This document shows positions 23,990 through 31,523 of a stretch of DNA of 31,523 nucleotides, one piece after another. Numbering within the stretch: the first letter of the stretch is position 1; every line of letters starts with the position of its first letter. The position numbers and the translations under genes are program-made. The notes beneath the pieces were generated by a model. The model saw nothing but the letters and a program-made list of their open reading frames with translations. It was not told the origin of the DNA and ran no database searches. The DNA is from CAYMAZ01 sp964526285 (GTDB lineage: Bacteria; Bacteroidota; Bacteroidia; Bacteroidales; DTU049): contig CAZGIW010000043.1 of the NCBI GenBank assembly GCA_964526285.1, positions 1-31,523 of the forward strand, given 5' to 3'.

Positions 23990-24267
23990 TGAAAAAAATG
24001 GAAACAAGCTTTGAAAATGGGGTTTGATTTTCTGTAGCGGTGATTTCGGGAGTACATAGAAGGTGGTTATTTCGGCAGGCTTATTTCGACAAGCTCAATA
24101 CATCGCAATACATCGCTACGAAGCACCTCAATCTCCGCTCCTGTTTCCGCATACTCAAACCCCACTGCGCTATAACTAACTGATATTTAATATTTTTTTA
24201 CACTGAGTAAGCGAAGCGCATCGAAGTGCTATCTTCTATTTTCTATCAAGTATAAATTTTAAATCAC

Positions 24268-24297
24268 CTCACCAACGCAACATCCCCATGCCTGCTC
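24268..24297 (-). repeat. 30-bp direct repeat, copy A (codes RHGDVALVR tail)
   Basis: Begins CTCACCAACGCAACATCCCC on the plus strand and matches 24782-24811 at 28 of 30 positions. Read on the minus strand it encodes RHGDVALVR and a stop codon follows. Confidence 0.65.
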
Positions 24298-24449
24298 AAA
24301 TATTCAAATAAACAAACCAACAAATTTTTGTGATGTGTGAGGTTTTTTGATTTTTGATTTGATTTCCGTGTTTGACCCCTTAATCCCCAAAAGAACTGCG
24401 ATTTTTGGATTTTTTTTCGCGGTTTGACCCCAGTCCTCCTTTGTCGGAC

Positions 24450-24620
24450 AGAGACTGTATCAAAACGCCCATTTTTTGATTTTCACCGACTTATTTGCCC
24501 CTTCTATTTCGACTGTGCTCAATACATCGCCTAAAGGGAGTAAGTCGCTGAAAATCAGCGCACACCCTAAAGTTGGGGCAATAATAATTTCCGGTAGATG
24601 TTGGTTTTGAGACAGCCTCT
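24450..24620. mobile_element. 171-bp MITE-like inverted-repeat element
   Basis: Terminal 17-bp inverted repeats AGAGACTGTATCAAAAC (24450-24466) and GTTTTGAGACAGCCTCT (24604-24620) match at 15 of 17 positions. The AGAGGCTGTCTCAAAA-type end resembles IS1182/IS5-family ends known in Bacteroidota. A second pair lies inside: GATTTTCACCGACTTA (24478-24493) with TAAGTCGCTGAAAATC (24541-24556), 15 of 16 matching. No transposase is encoded. Confidence 0.6.
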
Positions 24621-24781
24621 TTGGTCTTCACGTATAAAAACCAAAAATCGCTTGTCAAATAAAATCAGGCTTTTAGCCTGTCGGAGATGAATTACGAATG
24701 AAGAACGAAAAACTCAGAACAATATCATTCTTACATCTAACTTCGAATGTTCTATTATTCTATTGTTCTTTTTACTTTTAT

Positions 24782-24811
24782 CTCACCAGCGCAACATCCC
24801 CATGCCTGATC
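24782..24811 (-). repeat. 30-bp direct repeat, copy B
   Basis: Second copy of the repeat at 24268-24297. On the minus strand the same RHGDVALVR tail is followed by TAA, but upstream codons hit a stop after two residues, so only the tail survives here. Confidence 0.65.
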
Positions 24812-24820
24812 ACAAATCAT

Positions 24821-25513
24821 TTAAAGAATCATCATTATCCCTCCTCCATCAAACAGAGGTCCTTGGTATAACTCAATAATTTCAAATCCCAATGATTGAG
24901 CAAATTTTCTAATTTCGGCACCACCCGAAATGGTTTTCAAACTGCCTGTTAAAACAAGTTGGTCGTCAAACACGCCGGCACATCCACCGATGAAACCATT
25001 TTGCATTCCTGATAGGACTATTTCATCAGGCTCAACAAATATCACCTCTTTACCACGAAGTTGAAGTGCTTTTTCAATACCTCTGTCTGAACAGATGTAG
25101 CCTTTTCCATGAAGTGAAATGCAATTGCAACGACTATATCCCTGTTTTACACTAATCTGCTCAAGAGATTTTGTGTGCTGAAGCAACTTCGTGTCAGTAT
25201 AACGGAAGTTATGAATTATTACACGGCTATCGACAAGTGCATTGTATGAAGATGTTTCAGGATACACAGACCCCACAGCTTTTATTCCGAAGGTGTAGAG
25301 AATTTTTCGTTTATCAAGTTGCCTGATGAAATCTGAGGGAGTATTTGGAGCCACAATGAGTTGATTGTTTATGCAGCTCATAAAAATATCAGGATGCCCT
25401 GCGATTGATGAATAGGTTATGTTTTGGCTTTCAAACAAAAGCAGTTTTCCAAATTTGGAAAGCTGTCGGGCTGCTGCCTCAGGAATTCTCTTATCTGCAA
25501 TAATCCACTTCAT
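24821..25513 (-). CDS. GME-fold (guanidino-modifying) protein, DUF6873-like
   Basis: A 230-aa protein with no signal peptide. The conserved blocks GHPDIFM (39-45), QGYSRCNC (124-131), GFIGGCAG (173-180) and FDGGGI (221-226) match what is known of the DUF6873 family, a member of the guanidino-group-modifying fold shared by amidinotransferases and arginine deiminases. Those enzymes use a Cys nucleophile; Cys178 in GFIGGCAG or Cys129/Cys131 are candidates, which cannot be decided here. It overlaps the end of the radical SAM gene by 23 bp, so the two are translationally linked. Confidence 0.72.
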   Translation of the reverse strand: MKWIIADKRIPEAAARQLSKFGKLLLFESQNITYSSIAGHPDIFMSCINNQLIVAPNTPSDFIRQLDKRKILYTFGIKAVGSVYPETSSYNALVDSRVIIHNFRYTDTKLLQHTKSLEQISVKQGYSRCNCISLHGKGYICSDRGIEKALQLRGKEVIFVEPDEIVLSGMQNGFIGGCAGVFDDQLVLTGSLKTISGGAEIRKFAQSLGFEIIELYQGPLFDGGGIMMIL

Positions 25514-26483
25514 AATGCATGCCTTTTATTGATTTGTCAGCAGTGAATTGAATTTTTGGAAATTCACCTGCATTTTTTCTCTGATAACCCAGAGCATTGG
25601 GGAATTGTTCAGTGCTAACCCTTAAAACAAGTGACTGATTTTGAGGGAGTGATTCGCGGATGATTGAGTTCCATGCGTGGGTGTATATCATTTGCCTCAG
25701 TGCAGGATGCCAGGGTCCTGCCACCATATCACCATTGTTCATGCCATCTGAAGGGTGAAGACCCAGTCTCAGGATTTTTACATCTGATTCTTCAAATAAT
25801 CTCACCACAGGAGATAAATTTTTAATGGTTTCATCCAGAGAAAGGGGTGAATATTCTCCGCTTAGATATAAATCATACAAAGAAGTGTTTTTAAACACCA
25901 GCAGGGGATAAATTCTCGTTTCGGTAGCATCCAGACGAATGATTTCTTTGGCTGTGTTCATGGTTTTTTCTGCTGTATCACCCGGCAAACCTGTCATCAT
26001 TTGCAATCCCAAAACAAAACCGTGTTCTTTAATCATGGATGAAGCAATGACTGTGTCTTCTGCAGTATGCCCTCTGCCTGAAAGCAGCAGTACTTCATCA
26101 CACATGGATTGTGCTCCCAGTTCAATTGTTTTCACTGCAAACTGGTTCAGCAATTCGAGATTTTGATAATTAATAGAATCAGGTCTGGTGGAAATGCGTA
26201 TTGAAGATGCCCTGTTTTTATCAATAAAGTATTGAGCAACAGCTAAATATTCTTTTTGAAGTTGTAAATCAATACCTGTAAAATTTCCACCAAAGAATGC
26301 GATTTCAATGTTTTCTGCCCTGGCTGGTAGTTGGGAGAGACGATTGGAAATAAATTCACGAATTTCTTCAGGTAAAGGGATCTGATTAATCCCTGTGATT
26401 TTCTTCTGGTTGCAGAAGATACATTTATTACCGCATGCAAGTTCGGGAATAAAAACAGGGACGATATATTGTGTTCTTGCCAT
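25491..26483 (-). CDS. Elp3-like radical SAM protein
   Basis: A 330-aa cytoplasmic radical SAM protein. The cluster motif is CGNKCIFC (Cys17, Cys21, Cys24), followed by FFGGNFTG, ISTRPD and GLQMMTGLPGDT segments, which are typical of Elp3/HemN-type radical SAM domains. Unlike Elp3 it has no GNAT acetyltransferase domain. The 330-aa length matches stand-alone members of the group (COG1243-type), whose substrates are unknown. It is coupled to the GME protein by overlap, with a -7 box 18 bases upstream. Confidence 0.85.
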   Translation of the reverse strand: MARTQYIVPVFIPELACGNKCIFCNQKKITGINQIPLPEEIREFISNRLSQLPARAENIEIAFFGGNFTGIDLQLQKEYLAVAQYFIDKNRASSIRISTRPDSINYQNLELLNQFAVKTIELGAQSMCDEVLLLSGRGHTAEDTVIASSMIKEHGFVLGLQMMTGLPGDTAEKTMNTAKEIIRLDATETRIYPLLVFKNTSLYDLYLSGEYSPLSLDETIKNLSPVVRLFEESDVKILRLGLHPSDGMNNGDMVAGPWHPALRQMIYTHAWNSIIRESLPQNQSLVLRVSTEQFPNALGYQRKNAGEFPKIQFTADKSIKGMHYEVDYCR

Positions 26484-26501
26484 GATTTATAAATGCAGAC
26501 A

Positions 26502-26509
26502 CAAAACTA
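26502..26509 (-). promoter_or_regulatory. Putative -7 promoter box (TAGTTTTG)
   Basis: An exact TAnnTTTG match on the minus strand, 18 bases upstream of the radical SAM ATG at 26483. Confidence 0.45.
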
Positions 26510-26678
26510 AGTGAAAAATGCAACTCTTTCTTCTGAAAAAGTGTTTAATTTGGCAGTATGATGTTAAAATAACGGCAATCAGTTGAAAATTTGAACATTT
26601 TTGAAAAATATTTGTTTTATTTGCATTAAACTTTATAATGAAAAAATTGTCAATACAATTGTTCTAAAACATATCCAT

Positions 26679-27092
26679 ATGAAACGTTTCACTTTCTTTT
26701 TATTATTATCTGTTCCTGCATTGATGATGTTGCAGGCACAGCAACTTTCTCCAGTATATATTGTTGAAATGGGAGATGCCTATCCTGAGTCATTCAGAGA
26801 TGATAACGGCAATGTTCACATGTATTTTGCTGTACATGGCATGACCACGCAAACATCTCGTGAAGAATTTATCAACGGGCTTTATGGTTTTGGAGGAGTG
26901 GAAGAAGTTGAAGTGACTGATGCAGGTACATTGGCAACGACTTTCCATGTTGTTTTGTACAGTGATGCCGGAATTAATTTTGTGAAGAAGATGTTTTATA
27001 TGCAAAACATGACTCAATATTTGTTTTATGGGGAGTCCTATACTATGGATGAATTAACAAATGAAATAATTACTAATCATATAGAGCTATGA
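26679..27092 (+). CDS. Secreted HMA-like protein without metal-binding cysteines
   Basis: A 137-aa exported protein. ATG 26679 gives a signal peptide ending at LQAQ; a TTG 26 codons upstream would precede the leader with a spurious extension. Residues 52-80 (VHGMTTQTSREEFINGLYGF and GVEEVEVT) follow the heavy-metal-associated domain pattern, GMTCxxC then helix then GVeeVeV, but both metal cysteines are replaced by Thr57 and Ser60. The rest adds FHVVLYSDAG and a C-terminal helical part. Its stop overlaps the ATG of the next gene as ATGA. The family is not otherwise recognised. Confidence 0.6.
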   Translation: MKRFTFFLLLSVPALMMLQAQQLSPVYIVEMGDAYPESFRDDNGNVHMYFAVHGMTTQTSREEFINGLYGFGGVEEVEVTDAGTLATTFHVVLYSDAGINFVKKMFYMQNMTQYLFYGESYTMDELTNEIITNHIEL

Positions 27093-29422
27093 AAAAAGTA
27101 TATGGTTTTTTGGTTTTTCTGATAATAGTACCTGGTTATTTATATTCTCAGGTTCCCACTGTTCAGGATTGTTGGGGAGCAATTCCAGTATGTCAGAATG
27201 TTTATTCTCAGGCCAATTCCTATTCTGGAGAAGGAAATTATCCCAATGAAATTCCCACAACAGGTGGTTGTCCCGGGAATTGTCTTTTAAGTGGTGAAAA
27301 AAATGATGTATGGTATGTGTTTACAGTTCAGCAATCAGGAAATCTGAGTTTTACAATTACACCAAATTCAACGGATGATGATTATGACTGGGTGGTTTAT
27401 AACTTAACCAATGCCTCATGTGATGATATCTACAGTAATGCAAGTTCGCTGCAGGTAAGTTGTAACTTTTCAGCAGATCCAGGTCCTACAGGTGCAAACG
27501 GAGGATCAGCATCAAATTGTCAAGATGCCCTTGGCTCACCAAACAATGCAGTGATTCCTGTGTTAGCAGGTCAAACTTATGTTTTAAATGTAAGCAACTT
27601 TTCTTCAAGTCAAAATGGATATACTCTTGATTTTGGAGCTTCTTCAGCAGTAATATTTGACAATGTGGCTCCCTACTTACATTCACTGGAAACAATTCCT
27701 TCCTGTGGAGCAACGACAATTGAATTCAATTTTTCTGAAAATGTATTGTGCAGTTCAATTAATGCTGGTCATTTTACACTGACAGGTCCGGGTGGTCCTT
27801 ATACAATTACTTCTATTACTGGTCAGGCTTGTGCCCTAGGAGGAACTCAGGAAAAAACATATACTATTACTGTTACTCCTGCTATTACAGCCAGTGGAAA
27901 TTACTCTCTTTGTATTGCAGGTGGTGTTATTACTGATCTTTGCGGAAATGTTGCTCCTGCAGGATGTCTTGATTTTACAATAGTGAATATTACAACCACC
28001 ATGACCTACACCGATGAAAATTGTGGTGCAGGTGATGGAACAGCTACAGTGAATGCAGCAGGAGGAAGTGGTACATACAGCTACACTTGGAGTACAACAC
28101 CACCTCAAACCGGACAAACAGCAACAGGATTAACATCAGGCACTTATTATGTCACTGTATCAGACGGAGCATGTACAGCGGTTGATACAGTTATTATCAA
28201 TTCTATTGGTGGTCCAACCTTAACCATTTCAGGTACAGATGATGCGTGCGGACAAAATATTGGAACAACAACAGTTGTAGCATCAGGAGGTACAGGAGCT
28301 TATACTTATTCATGGAACACCACGCCACCTCAAAACGGTGCAACAGCAACGGGACTGGGTGCAGGAACATACACAGTCATAGTAGATGATGGAGGCCCAT
28401 GCCCTTCTTCTATTTCCATTACAATTGGAAATACTCCCGGACCCACACTTTCACTGGTTTCAATGACCCCTGAAACAGGCGGGTCTGGAAACGGTTCAGC
28501 TACGGTTGACGCTACAGGAGGAACACCTCCATATAGTTATACATGGAATACGACGCCTCCCCAATCAGGACCTACAGCCAGCAATCTCCCCTCGGGAAAT
28601 TATACAGTCACAGTCACTGATGATAATGGTTGTACTGCCACACTAAATGTAACAGTAACTTCAGCAGGAGGCGCAACACTGACACTTCAGGCATCACCTG
28701 AACATTGCGGACAATGTGATGGTGCAGCTCAGGTTATTGTAAATTCTCCCATTGGCGCTTATACAGTTGAATGGAGCAACGGAGAAACTACAGAGATAAT
28801 AACAGATTTATGCAGCGGTACTTATACAGTGACTGTAACAGACCAGGAAAATACATATGTGCAGGGAATTTTCGTGTCTCATATTGATGGCCCTACGGCT
28901 GCATTTACAGCCACACCCAATCCTGTCACAATAGGTGAAGATGCAGTGTTTTTTATTAACCAAAGCTCAGGTGGAACAAGTTATTTGTGGACATTCGGCG
29001 ATGGCCATACATCAACACAAACCAATCCACACCACACATTTAACTCAATAGATGATTACACAGTATGGTTGTATGTGTTTGATGACTTTGGATGTGTTGA
29101 CAGTGTATCAGCAATAATTATTGTGCAGGATGTGTTCACTTTATATATTCCCAATGCATTTACTCCCAACGGCGATGGGATTAATGACCTTTTTATGCCT
29201 CTGGGACTTGGAGTTGGCACAGAAGACTATTCTCTCAAAATATTTGACAGATGGGGTAATATGGTGTTTTATACAACCAGTATTAATGTGGGGTGGGATG
29301 GAAATATTAACGGAGTGAAACGTGATACAAAAAGAACAGCAATGTACACTTATCTGATTGAATTTAAAGATCGCAAAGGTTTGCCTCATCAGTTAATGGG
29401 TGTTATTACAGCTGTTCATTAA
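27089..29422 (+). CDS. Large T9SS cargo with SprB repeats, PKD and type B C-terminal domain
   Basis: A 777-aa surface protein. After a signal peptide (1-21) comes an N-terminal jelly-roll-like domain (CWGAIPVC... NDVWYVFTV), then an Ig-like domain (about 195-300), four SprB-type repeats of about 75 residues (each with a TWxTTPPQ or related core and SGTYTVTVTD), a PKD domain (about 597-683, LWTFGDGHTSTQTNP) and a CHU_C gliding-motility-associated domain from about 684 (PNAFTPNGDGINDLF, Pro688). That tail marks export by the T9SS type B route. It is coupled by ATGA to the small HMA-like gene. No PorP/SprF gene is next to it. Confidence 0.9.
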   Translation: MKKVYGFLVFLIIVPGYLYSQVPTVQDCWGAIPVCQNVYSQANSYSGEGNYPNEIPTTGGCPGNCLLSGEKNDVWYVFTVQQSGNLSFTITPNSTDDDYDWVVYNLTNASCDDIYSNASSLQVSCNFSADPGPTGANGGSASNCQDALGSPNNAVIPVLAGQTYVLNVSNFSSSQNGYTLDFGASSAVIFDNVAPYLHSLETIPSCGATTIEFNFSENVLCSSINAGHFTLTGPGGPYTITSITGQACALGGTQEKTYTITVTPAITASGNYSLCIAGGVITDLCGNVAPAGCLDFTIVNITTTMTYTDENCGAGDGTATVNAAGGSGTYSYTWSTTPPQTGQTATGLTSGTYYVTVSDGACTAVDTVIINSIGGPTLTISGTDDACGQNIGTTTVVASGGTGAYTYSWNTTPPQNGATATGLGAGTYTVIVDDGGPCPSSISITIGNTPGPTLSLVSMTPETGGSGNGSATVDATGGTPPYSYTWNTTPPQSGPTASNLPSGNYTVTVTDDNGCTATLNVTVTSAGGATLTLQASPEHCGQCDGAAQVIVNSPIGAYTVEWSNGETTEIITDLCSGTYTVTVTDQENTYVQGIFVSHIDGPTAAFTATPNPVTIGEDAVFFINQSSGGTSYLWTFGDGHTSTQTNPHHTFNSIDDYTVWLYVFDDFGCVDSVSAIIIVQDVFTLYIPNAFTPNGDGINDLFMPLGLGVGTEDYSLKIFDRWGNMVFYTTSINVGWDGNINGVKRDTKRTAMYTYLIEFKDRKGLPHQLMGVITAVH

Positions 29423-29450
29423 GAGTTTTTAGGAATTTTTTTCTGAATAA

Positions 29451-29481
29451 GGAGTTGTAAAAAAACAGCTCCTTTTTTTTT
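29451..29481 (+). terminator. Terminator after the 777-aa cargo gene
   Basis: GGAGTTGT (29451-29458) pairs with ACAGCTCC (29465-29472) with one G-U pair, followed by nine T. It lies in the convergent gap before the beta-barrel gene, whose stop overlaps the T run, and may serve both strands only weakly for the reverse one. Confidence 0.75.
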
Positions 29482-30001
29482 AGAAATGAAATTCAACGCC
29501 CATCCGAATCACCGGATTGATATAGGGGGTATATTGGGTTTCATTCAAATTGAAAAGAACCATAAGATACACGTTATCATTGGTCATCATTGAAAAAAAT
29601 TGTTTGTAACCTGCTCCTATCAGTACGTTGTTAGAAAGAATCTGAGGCCCGTTTTTTCCCAGTTTATAAGTAAGTAATTCATTTTCAGCATGTACATATA
29701 ACTGGTCAAAAATATCAAACCTCATAAACAAACTACCACCATAAATATTGAGTGTGTTAGGCTGTGTTGGTGCAGGACTGGCATTATTGTAATACAAGTA
29801 TGACAATCCAGCCCCGGCCGATAATCTGGGAGTTAAATAAAACCCGTAATGAGGGGTAATATTAAAAAGAATGACTGTTCCTAGTTGCAAACTTAATGAA
29901 CCTCCGATATAGTTTCTTGTGTCAAATTCAAATTTGTCCGATTGTGCTGAAAGGTTAATCATTAAACATATCAGAACAGAAAAAACCAATATTCTTCTCA
30001 T
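29480..30001 (-). CDS. Small outer-membrane beta-barrel protein
   Basis: A 173-aa protein with a signal peptide ending at LSAQ. The mature part has alternating amphipathic strands (GGSLSLQLGTVILF, GFYLTPRLSAGAGLSY, YVHAENELLTYKL, NNVLIGAGYKQFF) and ends in Phe-His-Phe, consistent with the terminal aromatic signal for the BAM machinery. It is short, probably eight strands (OmpX/OmpW-like). Function unknown. A -7 box lies at 30021-30028. Confidence 0.78.
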   Translation of the reverse strand: MRRILVFSVLICLMINLSAQSDKFEFDTRNYIGGSLSLQLGTVILFNITPHYGFYLTPRLSAGAGLSYLYYNNASPAPTQPNTLNIYGGSLFMRFDIFDQLYVHAENELLTYKLGKNGPQILSNNVLIGAGYKQFFSMMTNDNVYLMVLFNLNETQYTPYINPVIRMGVEFHF

Positions 30002-30020
30002 ATTGCATAATAAAGTTGTG

Positions 30021-30028
30021 CAAATTTA
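30021..30028 (-). promoter_or_regulatory. Putative -7 promoter box (TAAATTTG)
   Basis: An exact TAnnTTTG match on the minus strand, 19 bases upstream of the beta-barrel ATG at 30001. The 68-bp gap separates it from the alkaline phosphatase, so the barrel is probably its own unit. Confidence 0.45.
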
Positions 30029-30069
30029 ATAAAGAAATGCCAAATACCGAAATGTAGGAAATTGTTTAA

Positions 30070-31523
30070 CTATTTGCATTCTCTGATATTGACTATAGCA
30101 TGGTTGGTTTTGTATTTCTTTTCTGCACATCTTAGTTCGCACCAGAGGTTTGTGTCCTTGTTAACTTTGTAATGAAGTGTGTGAGATTGAGCTCCTTCAA
30201 TAATTTGCCCATCATCAAACCACTGATATGAGCAAACATCAAATGGGGCAGTTGCTGTTACTTTAAACAGCTGTTCAGGACAAACTGAAACAGATGCAGG
30301 GAAAGCCACAGCATGATTCCCCCAGACATATTTTATATGGTTTCCGATATTAGAAATGTGCAGAAAATTTCCTCTTACAGAGTCAAATTCATTTGCATAA
30401 AGTAGAAAAACATGTGCATCGGCTCCCTTGGCAAAGAAAGGTACCAGATGGTTGGTGTGGCTGTCTGAAAGGAAAGAATAATGTGGTAAAATGCCTTCTC
30501 CCTGATTGCTGATATGTTTCATTCGATGAGTTTCATCAATTCCACCGGTCAGATAACCACATTCATGATCGGCCACAACAATGAGGAGGGTTTCCATCCA
30601 TAAATTTTTCTCTGTTACCCACTGTATTACTGTTTCAACAGTTTTTTCAAATTCCATTTGTTCTTCAATGGTGCGTGGCAAAGTATTGTCATGGCCAGCC
30701 CAGTCAATGGCACCACCTTCAATCATCAGAAAAAACCCGTTTTCATTGGTTGAAAGTATTGTCAGTGCTGCAAGAGACATTTCTGCAAGAGAGGGAATAT
30801 TATCATTAAAAGGAACATCAAAAGGTAATTTACTATCACCCTGTCGAACTTGTGTGAGAGTTTCAAAAGCAGGGGCAAGAAAAAACAAACGTTTTGGTTG
30901 TTCTTTTCCGCTAATGATTTCAGTGAGATAATTTCTGTCATCAGAAAAATTCCATGAATCTGGCTTGTTGTCCCCGTCAATATCCTGAACAATGTAATAA
31001 GATTTTTCAGTTTGAAAAGTTGAACTACTGGAAGTTAGTGAATTCCAGACGCCTTCATTGTAAAGATACCTGAAGTTTCCTGTCGTAGTTTTATTACCAC
31101 TATTGTCTTTGAAAGGATGTCCGCAACCCATAACAACAGTGGCAGTTGAATTATAGATAATATCCAGAGCAAGTTCCCCGTAATTGCTCCGCGATTTGTT
31201 ATGAGCAAGAAATCCGGCTGGTGTTGCATGATTGAAGGGCACAGAGGTTACGATGCCAGATGATTTTCCATTGAGTGTTGCAATTTCAACCGGATTGGTG
31301 AGAGGAATAGCGTGTTTGCTGAGACCCACATGATTTGCTGAAGTGGTGTGTCCTGTAGATATGGCTGTTGCAGCAGCAGCAGATTCAGTATAAGACTGTT
31401 TTACATACTCAATGTTTGACCATGCTTGTGAAGGGTCATATGAACCATTTGCATCATAAGTGGCTGCAGATAGTTTTACAGGAAAATACATCCAGATGTT
31501 ATCTTCAGTTTTGCCCTGCCAGT
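30070..31523 (-). CDS. Alkaline phosphatase with C-terminal Ig-like domain (5' end outside window)
   Basis: The frame stays open to the window edge (upstream codons read WQGKTEDNIW), so an ATG at 31491 is probably internal. Active-site segment: YTESAAAATA, with the usual Asp before the nucleophilic Ser replaced by Glu; then HTTSANHVGLS. Metal-binding segments are MIEGGAIDWAGHDN and VVADHECGYLTGG, and a NHLVPFFAKGAD segment follows. The last 85 residues, rich in Cys and aromatic residues (VSVCPEQLF to RECK), are an Ig-like or carbohydrate-like add-on. The missing N-terminus should hold the signal peptide and the first metal Asp. Periplasmic or surface phosphate scavenging is the likely role. 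Confidence 0.88.
   Translation of the reverse strand, partial: WQGKTEDNIWMYFPVKLSAATYDANGSYDPSQAWSNIEYVKQSYTESAAAATAISTGHTTSANHVGLSKHAIPLTNPVEIATLNGKSSGIVTSVPFNHATPAGFLAHNKSRSNYGELALDIIYNSTATVVMGCGHPFKDNSGNKTTTGNFRYLYNEGVWNSLTSSSSTFQTEKSYYIVQDIDGDNKPDSWNFSDDRNYLTEIISGKEQPKRLFFLAPAFETLTQVRQGDSKLPFDVPFNDNIPSLAEMSLAALTILSTNENGFFLMIEGGAIDWAGHDNTLPRTIEEQMEFEKTVETVIQWVTEKNLWMETLLIVVADHECGYLTGGIDETHRMKHISNQGEGILPHYSFLSDSHTNHLVPFFAKGADAHVFLLYANEFDSVRGNFLHISNIGNHIKYVWGNHAVAFPASVSVCPEQLFKVTATAPFDVCSYQWFDDGQIIEGAQSHTLHYKVNKDTNLWCELRCAEKKYKTNHAIVNIRECK

Larger units (their letters stand above)
24058..24820. other. Repeat-dense non-coding region (about 760 bp)
   Basis: No supported gene. It holds REP-like sequence at 24082-24106 (TATTTCGAC with GCTCAATACATCGC) repeated at 24505-24530, a hairpin-like CACTGAG/CGAAGTG unit at 24201-24228, a pair of 30-bp direct repeats (24268-24297 and 24782-24811) and a 171-bp inverted-repeat element (24450-24620). 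On the minus strand an open frame of about 70 codons runs from about 24475 to 24265 and ends in RHGDVALVR before TGA. It has no ATG and its tail alone recurs at the second direct repeat, so it is read as a gene remnant. Confidence 0.55.

Noticed and set aside
23973..24057. N-terminal extension of the M23 gene to 24057
   Set aside because: It would place 28 polar residues before a clean signal peptide, and the -7 box sits inside it.
24265..24475. A 70-codon minus-strand frame ending in RHGDVALVR as a real gene
   Set aside because: There is no ATG, no ribosome binding site and only its tail recurs at the second direct repeat, so it is treated as a remnant.
24058..24820. A CRISPR array
   Set aside because: Repeats here are few, of several different kinds and unevenly spaced; there are no regular spacers and no cas genes.

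Overview
The window looks like a chromosomal segment from a free-living or environmental member of the Bacteroidota (Bacteroidales-like). It is AT-rich. The division cluster runs murG-murC-ftsQ-ftsA-ftsZ followed by a GatB/YqeY gene. Several proteins carry type IX secretion (T9SS) features: type A and gliding-motility (CHU_C, type B) C-terminal domains, SprB repeats and a PorP/SprF protein. Many transcription units start just downstream of a TAnnTTTG box, the Bacteroidota -7 promoter element. These boxes also settle several start codons. No rRNA, tRNA, CRISPR array, integrase or intact transposase was seen.

Layout. 1-5661 (+): end of murG, then murC, ftsQ, ftsA, ftsZ and a YqeY-family gene, in one tightly packed run. 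5721-9748 (+): a secreted SGNH hydrolase with two LysM domains, then a Gfo/Idh/MocA oxidoreductase coupled to a radical SAM/SPASM protein. 12052-9743 (-): a small secreted beta protein, a membrane-anchored TPR protein and a DUF2238/YjdF-like membrane protein, in one apparent operon. 12444-14054 (+): a large secreted repeat protein with a type A T9SS tail. 14087-15570 (-): a duplicated unit of tiny genes with duplicated promoter sequences, flanking a lipoprotein. 19101-15571 (-): a three-gene surface module of SprB-like type B cargo, PorP/SprF and a PD40 protein ending in a SPOR-like domain. 19332-19958: a stand-alone TonB-C-like protein, a terminator and a 238-bp nested inverted-repeat element. 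20332-19994 (-): a tiny secreted protein made almost wholly of 13-residue SRYDA repeats. 24057-20372 (-): VOC, SDR, TrmN6-like methyltransferase and LysM/M23 peptidase genes. 24058-24820: an unusual non-coding, repeat-dense patch with a MITE-like element. 26483-24821 (-): an Elp3-like radical SAM protein overlapping a guanidino-modifying-fold (GME) protein. 26679-29422 (+): an HMA-like protein without metal cysteines, coupled to a 777-aa type B cargo protein. 31523-29480 (-): a small outer-membrane barrel and an alkaline phosphatase that runs off the window.

How it fits together. Two themes dominate: cell division and peptidoglycan handling (dcw cluster, LysM-SGNH esterase, LysM-M23 peptidase, SPOR-like protein), and T9SS surface display (three cargo proteins and one dedicated SprF-type partner). 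The least explained parts are the duplicated small-gene unit at 14.1-15.6 kb, the SRYDA repeat protein, the two-copy structured repeat (12.2 and 19.7 kb), the SPOR-tailed PorE-like protein and the radical SAM/GME pair.
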